From Acidimicrobiaceae bacterium (GTDB taxonomy: Bacteria; Actinomycetota; Acidimicrobiia; Acidimicrobiales; MedAcidi-G1): a stretch of 9,948 nt of DNA. The translations under genes and the position numbers were made by a program. Shown one piece after another: positions 1 to 6,984 of this stretch. Numbering within the stretch: the stretch's first letter is position 1; every line of letters starts with the position of its first letter. The stretch is taken from positions 1 to 9,948 of the forward strand of contig PBUO01000115.1 in the NCBI GenBank assembly GCA_002727895.1, in the 5' to 3' direction. The notes under the pieces are model-generated. The model was given only the letters and a program-made list of their open reading frames with translations, had not been told where the DNA came from and ran no database searches.

Positions 1-144
1 CAACTTCAAACCAATGTGCCTGCCGATCCGCCAGATGTCGTCCGCGAGACGTTGACTACTGAACTGGGGCAGCCCATCGAAGAGTTGTTCTCTGAGTTTG
101 ATGATGTGCCATTGGCATCGGCGTCGATCGGCCAGGTGCACCTC
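1..144 (+). pseudogene. AarF/ABC1/UbiB kinase fragment, compositionally foreign
   Basis: Only the segment around the kinase Ala-rich loop is present (codons 1-48). By my count 64 of the first 120 bases are G or C (about 53%), against 45 of 60 (75%) at 541-600, and codons such as TTG, GAA, TCT and TTT are used that are rare in the rest of the window. ABC1 kinases act in quinone synthesis or lipid metabolism and are usually more than 430 residues. The rest of the protein is absent here, so this piece cannot be functional alone. Confidence 0.65.
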
Positions 145-519
145 TCGACGTCGATGGTGTTCGGCATCGGGATCTGCGCCGGCGGCGTGTACGTGCTGGG
201 CTTCACGCTCCTGCACGAGACGGTGGACGACGACCTGCGAGGTCGGATCTTCTCCACCCTGTACCTGCTAGTCCGGGGCTGCGTACTGCTAGCCCTGGTG
301 GTGGGGCCGCTCATGGAGGACCTGCTTGACCGCCTGTCCAGCATCCTCTGGGACCGGCACGTGGAGCTGTTTGGGATGGGCGTGGACGTGCCCGGGGTGC
401 GGCTCACCCTATGGCTAGCCGCACTCATCATCCTCGCGTCGGGGGCGGTGGCCGCCGGCTCGCTGCGGGCCGGACTCCGTGCCGATCGGGGCGTCGACGG
501 CAGGGAAGGGAGCTCGTGA
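1..519 (+). CDS. Chimeric partial ORF: AarF/UbiB-like kinase fragment joined to the C-terminal end of an MFS transporter
   Basis: The frame is open at the left edge and ends at TGA 517-519. Codons 1-48 match the N-terminal region of ABC1/AarF/UbiB atypical kinases: a 'LQxxVPxxP' stretch, 'ELGQPIEELFSEFDD' and the diagnostic Ala/Ser-rich loop 'ASASIGQVHL'. The expected next element, the VAVKVQRP-type lysine strand, is missing. From about codon 51 the sequence becomes the end of an MFS permease: 'GICAGGVYVLGFTLL', 'LRGRIFSTLYLLVRG', then a last hydrophobic helix at about codons 136-156. MFS permeases of this type often precede or are fused to thymidylate kinase in actinobacteria, so the MFS part fits its neighbour tmk and the kinase part does not. 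A GTG at 16 could serve as a start, but the kinase homology continues upstream of it. Not a normal intact gene: either an assembly join or a recombination scar. Confidence 0.75.
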   Translation, partial: QLQTNVPADPPDVVRETLTTELGQPIEELFSEFDDVPLASASIGQVHLSTSMVFGIGICAGGVYVLGFTLLHETVDDDLRGRIFSTLYLLVRGCVLLALVVGPLMEDLLDRLSSILWDRHVELFGMGVDVPGVRLTLWLAALIILASGAVAAGSLRAGLRADRGVDGREGSS

Positions 520-1124
520 CCGGCCGTTTCATCGCCGTGGAGGGGGCCGACGGGACCGGCAAGTCCACCCAGGCCCGGCTGCTAGCCGAGCACCTCGACG
601 CGGTGTTCACCCGGGAACCCGGGGGGACGCCGCTGGGTGAACGGATCCGGGACCTGGTGTTGGACCCTGACGGCGACGGGCCGGCGGACCGGGCCGAGGC
701 CCTGCTCATGGCCGCCGCCAGGGCCCAGCACGTGGAACGGGTGGTGGCCCCCGCGCTGGCTGCCGGCCGGGACGTGGTGTCGGACCGGTACGTAGCCTCG
801 TCCATCGCCTACCAGGGCCACGGCCGGTGCCTGGGGGCCGACGCTGTGGCCGAAGTCAACCGCTTCGCCACTGTGGGCCTCGAACCCGACCTGGTGGTGC
901 TGGTCGTGCTGGACGTCCCGCTGGCCGCCGACCGCCTGGGCGGAGCCGGCGACCGGGACCGGATCGAAAGGGCCGGTGACGACCTCCAGGCGGTGGTGGT
1001 GGCGGCCTACCGGGAGATGGCCACCGCTGATCCGGACCGCTGGGTGGTGGTCGATGGGTCGGGCACCATCGAGGAGGTGGCGGCCCGGGTGACCGCCGCC
1101 GTCGACGCCCGCCTGGATGCCTGA
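516..1124 (+). CDS. tmk: Thymidylate kinase (dTMP kinase)
   Basis: Phosphorylates dTMP to dTDP with ATP in the cytoplasm, the step that commits thymidylate to dTTP. 202 residues, close to the usual 205-215. Visible motifs: P-loop GADGTGKST (residues 10-18), substrate motif TREPGGT (32-38), SDRYVASSIAYQG (89-101) with the DR pair, and an Arg-rich lid 'GDRDRIER'. The P-loop carries no Arg, so the catalytic Arg is expected in the lid, as in type II (E. coli-like) enzymes. The GTG start at 516 overlaps the TGA of the upstream MFS frame (GTGA) and is preceded by the purine-rich AGGGAAGGGAG at 502-512. The frame is open further upstream but that part only shadows the MFS frame. The gene overlaps holB by one base, so MFS-tmk-holB reads as one transcription unit. 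Confidence 0.95.
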   Translation: MTGRFIAVEGADGTGKSTQARLLAEHLDAVFTREPGGTPLGERIRDLVLDPDGDGPADRAEALLMAAARAQHVERVVAPALAAGRDVVSDRYVASSIAYQGHGRCLGADAVAEVNRFATVGLEPDLVVLVVLDVPLAADRLGGAGDRDRIERAGDDLQAVVVAAYREMATADPDRWVVVDGSGTIEEVAARVTAAVDARLDA

Positions 1125-2242
1125 TGGTGGAGGGACCGGGGGTGGGGACCGTCGCCCTGGACCTCGACGATGCGTTGATGTGGGACGGGGTCCCCGGACA
1201 ACCGGATGCCGTGGCCCTGCTGCGGGCCGCGGTGGCCGCGCCGGTGCACGCCTACCTGGTGGTCGGTCCGACGGGGGCCGGACGCGAGGAGCTGGCCCGT
1301 GCGTTCGCCGGCGGCCTGTTCGCCGAGGGGGTGGACGATCCGGCGGCTGCCGGCCGGCACCGTGCTCTGGCCGCCTCCGGCCGACACCCGGACCTGGTGG
1401 CCATCGAGCCGGAGGGGCGGTCCCTGTTGGTGGTCGACGCCGAGCGGATCACGAGGGAGGGGTGGAGGTCGCCGATCGAGGCCCGGTGCAAGGTGATCCT
1501 GGTCGACCGGTTCCACACTGCGGAGCCGGCCGCGGCGGCCAGCCTGCTCAAGACCATCGAGGAGCCGCCGGCCAGCGCGGTGTTCGTCCTCCTGGCCGAC
1601 GAGGTCCCCGAGGAGCACGTGACCATTGCCTCGCGGTGCGTCCGGGTCGACGCTGGGCCCATTGCGGCCGGGGTGCTGGCCTCCCTGCTGGAGGCCGACG
1701 GGGTGGACTCCGGTCGTGCGGCCGACGTGGCCGAGGCGGCCGGGGGCAGCCTGGAAAGGGCCCGCCTGCTGGCCACCGACCCGGCGGTGGTGGCCCGGAG
1801 GGATGCCTGGCGGTCGGTGCCCGAACGGCTCGACGGGTCGGGCGCCGCGGTGGCCGTCCTGGTCGCCGAGCTGCGGGGACTGATCGACGACGCCCAGGCT
1901 CCGTTGGAGGCCCGCCACCAGCAGGAGCTCGAGGAGTTGGCCGAGCGGGAGGAGGTGGTTGGTACCCGGGGGTCCGGCCGTCGCCAGCTGGTGGAGCGCC
2001 AGCGCCGGGAGGTGCGTCGCCATCGGGACGACGAGCTCCGCTTCGGTCTGGCCACCCTCAGCCGGGCCTACCTGGCCCGGGCCCATTCGACCCCCGGTGG
2101 CAACGGCCTCCCCGACGATCCCGAGCGGCTGCTGGTCGCCACGGCACGGATCACCGAAGCCACCAGCGAACTGGTCCGCAACCCCAACGAGCCTCTGCTG
2201 CTCCAGGCCCTGCTCCTTGACCTGCCGACGGGCGGCGACTGA
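1124..2242 (+). CDS. holB: DNA polymerase III subunit delta' (clamp loader)
   Basis: Non-catalytic AAA+ subunit of the clamp loader that places the sliding clamp on DNA. 372 residues from ATG 1124. Visible: 'HAYLVVGPTGAGREELA' (about 42-58), a P-loop relic in which Lys is replaced by Arg; 'KVILVDRFHTAEP' (123-135); 'LLKTIEEPP' (141-149); and the delta'/gamma SRC motif in 'IASRCVRV' (170-172), the arginine finger. The zinc-binding Cys cluster usual after the P-loop is missing: no Cys lies between residues 60 and 120. A charged, probably coiled region follows (about 260-310) before a C-terminal helical collar. ATG 1124 overlaps the tmk stop (TGATG) but has no clear Shine-Dalgarno sequence. GTG 1142 is in frame and has GGAGGG at 1129-1134, seven bases upstream, so a 366-residue form is a real alternative. 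Confidence 0.9.
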   Translation: MVEGPGVGTVALDLDDALMWDGVPGQPDAVALLRAAVAAPVHAYLVVGPTGAGREELARAFAGGLFAEGVDDPAAAGRHRALAASGRHPDLVAIEPEGRSLLVVDAERITREGWRSPIEARCKVILVDRFHTAEPAAAASLLKTIEEPPASAVFVLLADEVPEEHVTIASRCVRVDAGPIAAGVLASLLEADGVDSGRAADVAEAAGGSLERARLLATDPAVVARRDAWRSVPERLDGSGAAVAVLVAELRGLIDDAQAPLEARHQQELEELAEREEVVGTRGSGRRQLVERQRREVRRHRDDELRFGLATLSRAYLARAHSTPGGNGLPDDPERLLVATARITEATSELVRNPNEPLLLQALLLDLPTGGD

Positions 2243-2255
2243 CCCGGACCGGGTC
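2241..2255 (+). terminator. Possible hairpin after holB
   Basis: GACCC (2241-2245), a 5-base loop and GGGTC (2251-2255) form a stem starting within the holB stop codon. An alternative outer stem CTGAC (2239-2243)/GTCAG (2257-2261) encloses it. No U-tract follows, so termination is only possible. The hairpin sits in the 43-base gap before the oxygenase gene and would separate the replication operon from it. Confidence 0.35.
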
Positions 2256-2285
2256 CGTCAGGCTGCGTCACAGAGTGGAGTTGCG

Positions 2286-3056
2286 ATGACCCCCATCGAC
2301 CGGGTCCGACATCCGATCGACGATCCCGACCACCGGCGGCGCTGCCGCGAGGTACTGGACGCCGCTGGGGCGCTGGTGCTCGACGGCTTCTTCAGCGCCG
2401 AGGCCATCGCCCGGGTGGTGGCCGATTCGGCTCCCCGCGAGGCCGAGGCCTTCTACGCCGGCTCCACCCACAACGTGTACCTGACCCCACCGGACCCGGG
2501 GCTGCCCGAAGACCACGCGTTCAACAGACAGGTGGCGTCCAGCAAGGGACTGCTGGCCGACGACCAGGTGCCGGCCGACTCGCCGCTGCGCACCGTCTAC
2601 GACGACCCCGCCTTCCGGGACTTCCTGTGCGCGGTGCTGGGCATCGAGGCCATCCATCCGTACGCCGACCACCTGTCGTCGATCAACGTGCACTTCGCCT
2701 CGGCAGGCCGGGAGCTGGGCTGGCACTTCGACAACTCGTCGTTCGCCGTCACCATGCTTCTCCAGGCCCCCGAGGATGGCGGCCGGTTCGAGTACGTGCC
2801 AGCGGTCCGGGACTCGGCGGCCGGCGACATGGGGTACAACGTGGTGGACGCAGTCCTCGACGGGATCCACCCCGTGGAGGCCCTTGACTTCGAGCCAGGG
2901 GCATTGGTGCTCTTTCGGGGGCGGGACGCACTGCACCGGGTGACGCCCACCGAGGGGTCGGTGACTCGCCTGCTGGTGGTCTTCGCCTTCAACGACCAGC
3001 CGGGCGTCGGCCTCTCCGACTCGGCCCTCCGGACCTTCTACGGCCGGACGGCCTGA
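2286..3056 (+). CDS. 2-oxoglutarate/Fe(II)-dependent oxygenase, HalD/BesD (ArpA-like) type, predicted hydroxylase
   Basis: 256 residues from ATG 2286, with GGAG at 2277-2280 as ribosome site. The frame extends upstream to 1959 only as a shadow of holB. The C-terminal half has a jelly-roll oxygenase signature: 'LGWHFDNSSFAVTMLLQ' gives iron ligands His147 and Asp149, 'DALHRVTP' gives the second His217, and 'TRLLVVFAFND' gives Arg228, expected to bind 2-oxoglutarate. 'GGRFEYVP' and the ending 'LSDSALRTFYGR' recall the family of free-amino-acid radical halogenases and their hydroxylating relatives. True halogenases of this family replace the Asp with Gly or Ala to make room for chloride. Here Asp is kept, so hydroxylation is predicted. 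Substrate unknown; likely cytoplasmic as no signal peptide is seen. It converges on the dehydrogenase gene 20 bases downstream, so there is no operon evidence for a shared pathway. Confidence 0.8.
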   Translation: MTPIDRVRHPIDDPDHRRRCREVLDAAGALVLDGFFSAEAIARVVADSAPREAEAFYAGSTHNVYLTPPDPGLPEDHAFNRQVASSKGLLADDQVPADSPLRTVYDDPAFRDFLCAVLGIEAIHPYADHLSSINVHFASAGRELGWHFDNSSFAVTMLLQAPEDGGRFEYVPAVRDSAAGDMGYNVVDAVLDGIHPVEALDFEPGALVLFRGRDALHRVTPTEGSVTRLLVVFAFNDQPGVGLSDSALRTFYGRTA

Positions 3057-3110
3057 CCGCTCTTCCGGAGTGACCTCTACTCCGGAGTCACGTAGGCGGC
3101 GGTCAGGCCG
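3049..3110. terminator. Nested dyad between convergent genes, possible bidirectional terminator
   Basis: Outer arms CGGCCTGACCGC (3049-3060) and GCGGTCAGGCCG (3099-3110) are a perfect 12-base inverted repeat. Inside lies a second perfect stem, TCCGGAG (3064-3070) with CTCCGGA (3080-3086) around a 9-base loop. The left arm contains the oxygenase stop codon and the right arm lies in the last codons of the dehydrogenase. No T-tracts are present, which is common for GC-rich actinobacterial terminators. Structure is seen directly; function is inferred. Confidence 0.55.
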
Positions 3111-3889
3111 CCGTCGACGGTGAACTCGGTGCCGGTCACGTAGGACGACTCGTCGGAGGCCAGGAACAGCGCGGCGGCCGCCATCTCCGACGCCTCCCCG
3201 AACCGGCCCATGGGCACGTGTACCAGGCGGCGTTGCCGCTTCTCCTCGGTGTCCAGGTACGACATCAGCAGCTCGGTGCGCAGCGGCCCCGGGCACAGGG
3301 CGTTGACCCGGATGCCCTCCCGGGCGTGCACGACGGCCAATTCTCGGGTCATGGCCAGCACGCCGCCCTTGGACGCCGTGTAGGCCAGCTGCGGGGTGGC
3401 CGCCCCCACCAGGGCCACGAAGCTGGCCGTGTTGACCACCGACCCGCCGCCGGACCTCCGTAGGGCTGGGATGCCGTGTCGGCAGCCGAACCAGACGCCC
3501 TTCAGGTTGACGTCCATGGTCCGGTCCCAGACGTCCTCCTCGGTGGACTGGGCATCGCCGTCGTCGGCCAGCATGATCCCGGCGTTGTTAAACACCACGT
3601 CGAGGCGGCCGAGCGCCTCTTCGGCGGCGGCCACTGCGGCGGCCACGTCGGCCTCCACGGCCACGTCGGCGGTCAGCGCCACGGCCTGACCGCCCGCCGC
3701 CACCACCTCGTCGGCCACCGCGGCCGCACCGTCGGCGTCCACGTCGACGGCTGCCACCATGGCCCCCTCGGCGGCGAACAGCAGCGCCGTCTCCCGACCG
3801 ATGCCCGCCGCGGCGCCGGTCACGAACGCCGCCTTCCCGGCCAGGCGCCCCGCGCCCGTCGTCCCCGTGACCGTCTCTTCCGAAGCCAT
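3077..3889 (-). CDS. SDR-family NAD(P)-dependent oxidoreductase
   Basis: Classical short-chain dehydrogenase of 270 residues that interconverts a hydroxyl and a carbonyl group; substrate not readable from sequence. Rossmann motif TGAAAGIG (residues 24-31), an acidic residue Asp49 at the end of the second strand ('VAAVDVDAD') favouring NAD over NADP, NNAG (101-104), and the catalytic set Asn128, Ser156, Tyr170 and Lys174 (YTASK). 'ALCPGPLRTEL' and 'YVTGTEFTVDGGLTAAY' are the usual C-terminal SDR segments. The ATG at 3889-3887 has GGGAGG eight bases upstream on its strand. It is transcribed away from the molybdopterin oxidoreductase across a 66-base gap, which suggests shared control but not necessarily a shared pathway. 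The Ala-rich stretch at about 52-92 reflects base composition. Confidence 0.93.
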   Translation of the reverse strand: MASEETVTGTTGAGRLAGKAAFVTGAAAGIGRETALLFAAEGAMVAAVDVDADGAAAVADEVVAAGGQAVALTADVAVEADVAAAVAAAEEALGRLDVVFNNAGIMLADDGDAQSTEEDVWDRTMDVNLKGVWFGCRHGIPALRRSGGGSVVNTASFVALVGAATPQLAYTASKGGVLAMTRELAVVHAREGIRVNALCPGPLRTELLMSYLDTEEKRQRRLVHVPMGRFGEASEMAAAALFLASDESSYVTGTEFTVDGGLTAAYVTPE

Positions 3890-3955
3890 GAAGCGAGCCT
3901 CCCACAACCGGCCTTCCCCTCGTCTCGGTGGGTGCGGGTCTGGCAGGCTCGCGAC
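3890..3955. promoter_or_regulatory. Divergent promoter region with a mirrored Shine-Dalgarno repeat
   Basis: This 66-base gap must hold start signals for the dehydrogenase (minus) and the molybdopterin oxidoreductase (plus). GCGAGCCT at 3893-3900 and AGGCTCGC at 3945-3952 are perfect inverted copies. Read on each coding strand, both genes therefore carry AGGCTCGC exactly three bases before the start codon (ttcATG and gacGTG). This supports GTG 3956 as the plus-strand start. I see no convincing -35/-10 pair. Confidence 0.5.
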
Positions 3956-6121
3956 GTGACGGTGACCGACGGGCTCCGGTTGGGGCGGGGATTCCGGCAG
4001 GGACCCCATCAGGGACGGCACCAGGTGCGGGGCGCCTGCCACCACGACTGTCCGGACACGTGCGCGTGGATCGCCACCGTCGAGAATGGCCAGGCGATCC
4101 GCCTGCGGGGCGACCCCGACCATCCGCTGACCGCCGGCGAGCTGTGCCCCAAGGTCAACCGGTACCTCGACCGGGTGTACCACCCCGACCGCCTCCTCAC
4201 CCCGCTGCGGCGGGTGCCGGGGAGCGCCAAGGGCGAGGCGGCCTTCGAGCCGATCGGGTGGGGCGAGGCCATCGGGCTGGTGGCCGGACGCCTGGCCGAG
4301 TCGGTCGACGTCTACGGCCCGGAGACCGTCCTGCCCTACTCCTTCGCCGGGACCCAGGGTTTGGTCCAGATGGGGATGATGGCCGACCGGTTCTTCGACG
4401 CCCTCGGGGCCACCCGCCTGTATCGCCACCTTTGCGGGGTGACCGCTTGGCTGGGGGCGGCCGAAGTCCACGGCCTGCCCGACGGCATGGACCCTGAGGA
4501 CCTCAGACACTCGCGGACCATCCTCCTCTGGGGCACCAACACGCTGGTCACTAACCGGCACTTGTGGCCCACCGTCGAGGCGGCCCGGGCCGACGGGGCG
4601 ACGGTGGTCGTCGTCGATCCCGTCCGCACCACCACCGCCGAGCGGGCCGACCACCACGTCCAGCCCCGACCGGGCACCGACGTGGCCCTAGTGCTGGGGA
4701 TGGTCCACGTGCTGGAACGCGACGGCCATGTCGACCGGGACTTCCTGGACGGGTACGCGACCGGGGCTGACGAGCTGCTGGCCTCGGCCGAGCCCTTCGA
4801 CCCGGCAGCCACCGAGGCGGCCACCGGCGTACCGGCGGCCACCGTGGAGTGGCTGGCCACTACCTTCGCCACCCGTCGCCCGGCCGCCGTGCGGGTCCTG
4901 GTCGGCCTCGAGCACCGTCAGCACGGCCAGGAGGCCCACCGTGCCCTGGCCATGCTGCCGGCGGTCACCGGCGCGTGGCGCGACGTGGGCGGGGGCCTGT
5001 GCCGGTCCACCCAGCAGTACTTCGACCGGGTCCTGCTCGACCCGGTGCCCCGACGGCTGGGGGCCGAGCGTCCCCGGGCGGTGAACATGGCTTCCCTCGG
5101 CGAGGTGCTGGCCGGTACGCACCGGGGCGTGCCGCTGGACCCGCCGATCACCGCGATGGTCGTGCATAACTGCAATCCGGCGACCATTACGCCCGACCAG
5201 AACGCCGTGCTGGCCGGCCTGGTCCGCGACGACCTTTTCACCGTGGTGCTGGAGCAGTTCATGACTGACACGGCCCGGTACGCCGACGTGGTGCTGCCGG
5301 CTACCACCCAGGTGGAGCACCTGGACCTCATGAACTCGTGGGGTCACCTTTACCTGTCACTGAACCGGCCGGCCATCGCCCCGGTGGGCGACGCCCTGCC
5401 AAACACCGAGGTGTTCCGTCGCCTAGCCGTCGCCATGGGCCTCGACGCGCCGGGACTGGCCGACGACGACGAGACGATGGTCCGCCAGCTGTTGGACTCC
5501 GACCACCCGTGGTTGGACGGCATCGACCTCGAGCGCCTTGACGCCGAGGGGTGGGTGCGCCTCAACGTGCCCGTCGGTTACCGCCCGCCGCTGGACGGGT
5601 TGGTCGAGACGCCAGACGGGCGTCTCCACCTCGGCGCCCTGGACCCGACGCCGGGCGACGAGACGCCGGACGGGGCTCGGCGGGCCGACCCGGATCGGGT
5701 CGCCCGGTACCCGCTGGGCCTGATGACCCGCAAGCAGCACGCCCGGTTCCTGAACAGCCACTACGGGGGCTTCGCCGATCATCACCCGAGGGAGTCATCC
5801 AGGGGGGACCGGACAGCGTCCGGGCCGGTGCTCGACGTGCACCCCGTGGACGCGGCGGCCCGGGGCGTCGCCGACGGCGACCTCGTCCGCGTGTTCAACG
5901 ATCGCGGGTCGTTGGAGTTGCCGGCCACAGTGGTTGATCGGGTCCAGCCGGGCCTGGTGGCCGTCCCGTTCGGCTGGTGGGGCCGTGGGGTGAACGCCCT
6001 GACCAACCCGGCGGTGGGTCGCGCCATCGGCTCGGCGGCCTTCCACGACACGCTCGTCCAGGTGGAACGCCTGGCGGGCGGCCCCGGGATGCCCGAACGA
6101 CGCGAACAGGAGAACGCATGA
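3956..6121 (+). CDS. Molybdopterin-dependent oxidoreductase (DMSO reductase family), catalytic subunit
   Basis: 721 residues from GTG 3956. It binds an N-terminal [4Fe-4S] cluster through C28-x3-C32-x3-C36-x27-C64 ('CHHDCPDTC', then 'ELCPKV') and a bis-molybdopterin guanine dinucleotide cofactor. Supporting segments are 'ILLWGTNTLVTNRHLW', 'VVVVDPVRTTTAERADHHVQPRPGTD' (written here as two adjoining motifs: VVVVDPVRTTTA and PRPGTD), 'VVHNCNPATITPDQN' and a C-terminal molydopterin-dinucleotide-binding domain with 'PLGLMTRKQHARFLNSHYGG' and 'VPFGWWGRGVNALTNP'. Cys160 in 'RHLCGVTAW' lies where family members often have a conserved Cys near the active site; whether it ligates Mo is uncertain. No twin-arginine signal is seen, so cytoplasmic. 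No iron-sulfur or membrane partner subunit is adjacent; the only coupled gene is the MBL hydrolase (ATGA overlap). GTG 3932 and 3962 are weaker start options; the frame from 3476 is antisense to the dehydrogenase. Substrate unknown. Confidence 0.9.
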   Translation: MTVTDGLRLGRGFRQGPHQGRHQVRGACHHDCPDTCAWIATVENGQAIRLRGDPDHPLTAGELCPKVNRYLDRVYHPDRLLTPLRRVPGSAKGEAAFEPIGWGEAIGLVAGRLAESVDVYGPETVLPYSFAGTQGLVQMGMMADRFFDALGATRLYRHLCGVTAWLGAAEVHGLPDGMDPEDLRHSRTILLWGTNTLVTNRHLWPTVEAARADGATVVVVDPVRTTTAERADHHVQPRPGTDVALVLGMVHVLERDGHVDRDFLDGYATGADELLASAEPFDPAATEAATGVPAATVEWLATTFATRRPAAVRVLVGLEHRQHGQEAHRALAMLPAVTGAWRDVGGGLCRSTQQYFDRVLLDPVPRRLGAERPRAVNMASLGEVLAGTHRGVPLDPPITAMVVHNCNPATITPDQNAVLAGLVRDDLFTVVLEQFMTDTARYADVVLPATTQVEHLDLMNSWGHLYLSLNRPAIAPVGDALPNTEVFRRLAVAMGLDAPGLADDDETMVRQLLDSDHPWLDGIDLERLDAEGWVRLNVPVGYRPPLDGLVETPDGRLHLGALDPTPGDETPDGARRADPDRVARYPLGLMTRKQHARFLNSHYGGFADHHPRESSRGDRTASGPVLDVHPVDAAARGVADGDLVRVFNDRGSLELPATVVDRVQPGLVAVPFGWWGRGVNALTNPAVGRAIGSAAFHDTLVQVERLAGGPGMPERREQENA

Positions 6122-6984
6122 CCACGCGGGTGACGATCACCGGGACCGGCACGCCGATCCCGACTCCCGACCGGGCCGGTCCGGGCGTCCTGGTCGAGGT
6201 CGATACGCGTCTCGAGGGCACGGTCCGGCTGCAGTTCGACGCGGGGAGGAACACCGTGATGCGGCTGCACGGAGCCGGGACCTCGCCGGGCGGTCTGGAC
6301 GCCTTGTTCCTCACCCACCACCATTCCGACCACCTGGTCGGCGTCGACGACCTGCTCCTCACCCGCTGGGTGATGGACCGCGAGCAGGAACTCCCGCCGT
6401 TCCCGGTGGTCGTGCCCGCCGGCCCGTGCGTCCGGTTCGTGGACGGGCTCACCGACCGGTGGTCCGAGGACCTGGCGGTGCGGGCCGAGCATGCCGGTCG
6501 GGCCAGTGGGCCTCGGGTCGTCGTCGTGGGCTTCGACTACCCGGCCTCGCCGACCGAGGTATGGCGCTCTGGCGACGTTCGGGTCCTGGCCGGCCAGGTC
6601 AGACACGAACCGGTCCACCCGGCGGTCGGCTACCGGGTCGAGACCCCCGACGGGGTGGTAGTCGTCTCCGGCGACACCCTGGTGTGCGACGAGATGGCGG
6701 AGCTCTCGGTGCGCGCCGACGTGCTGGTATACGAGGCCATGCGCTTCTCGGAGATCCTGCCGCTGCCCGCCCACCGTCGGTTCATCGCTGACTACCACGC
6801 CGACACTGTCGAGATCGGCCGACAGGCGGCAGACCTGCGGGTGCCCACCCTGGTTCTGACACACCTCATCCCACCGCCGACGTCCGATGAGGACGAGGCG
6901 GCCTTCGTGGCCGACGTGCGTTCTGGCGGCTATGAGGGCGAGGTGGTGGTGGCCCGTGACCTGACGGCGGTCACGGTGGGCTGA
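6118..6984 (+). CDS. MBL-fold metallo-hydrolase (RNase Z/arylsulfatase-like)
   Basis: 288 residues. It has the dinuclear-metal motif THHHSDH (His67, His69, Asp71, His72), a probable third ligand His163 in 'VRHEPVHPAVGYRVE', the bridging Asp186 in 'SGDT' and His249 in 'LTHLIPPP'. This spacing and the opening 'ITGTGTPIPTPDRAGPGVLVE' fit the RNase Z-like branch used for ester, sulfate-ester or phosphodiester hydrolysis. The exosite of true RNase Z is not evident, so a tRNA-processing role is not claimed. No signal peptide. ATG 6118 overlaps the stop of the molybdopterin oxidoreductase (ATGA) and has AGGAGA at 6108-6113, so the two genes are translationally coupled and their substrates may be linked. 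The frame extends upstream to 5977 only as overlap with the preceding gene. Confidence 0.88.
   Translation: MTTRVTITGTGTPIPTPDRAGPGVLVEVDTRLEGTVRLQFDAGRNTVMRLHGAGTSPGGLDALFLTHHHSDHLVGVDDLLLTRWVMDREQELPPFPVVVPAGPCVRFVDGLTDRWSEDLAVRAEHAGRASGPRVVVVGFDYPASPTEVWRSGDVRVLAGQVRHEPVHPAVGYRVETPDGVVVVSGDTLVCDEMAELSVRADVLVYEAMRFSEILPLPAHRRFIADYHADTVEIGRQAADLRVPTLVLTHLIPPPTSDEDEAAFVADVRSGGYEGEVVVARDLTAVTVG

Noticed and set aside
1007..2086. 359-codon minus-strand frame opposite tmk and holB
   Set aside because: It overlaps two recognisable genes, has a low-complexity composition and no motif or ribosome site.
1117..2220. 367-codon plus-strand frame in a second frame over holB
   Set aside because: Gly/Arg/Pro-rich translation with no domain; the overlapping frame from 1124 has clear delta' motifs.
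3476..3955. 160-codon N-terminal extension of the molybdopterin oxidoreductase
   Set aside because: This part is antisense to the dehydrogenase gene and lacks homology; the Fe-S domain starts just after GTG 3956.
3077..4657. Dehydrogenase frame extended to 526 codons
   Set aside because: The upstream part is antisense to the molybdopterin oxidoreductase; the SDR fold starts about 18 residues after the ATG at 3889, which has a good ribosome site.
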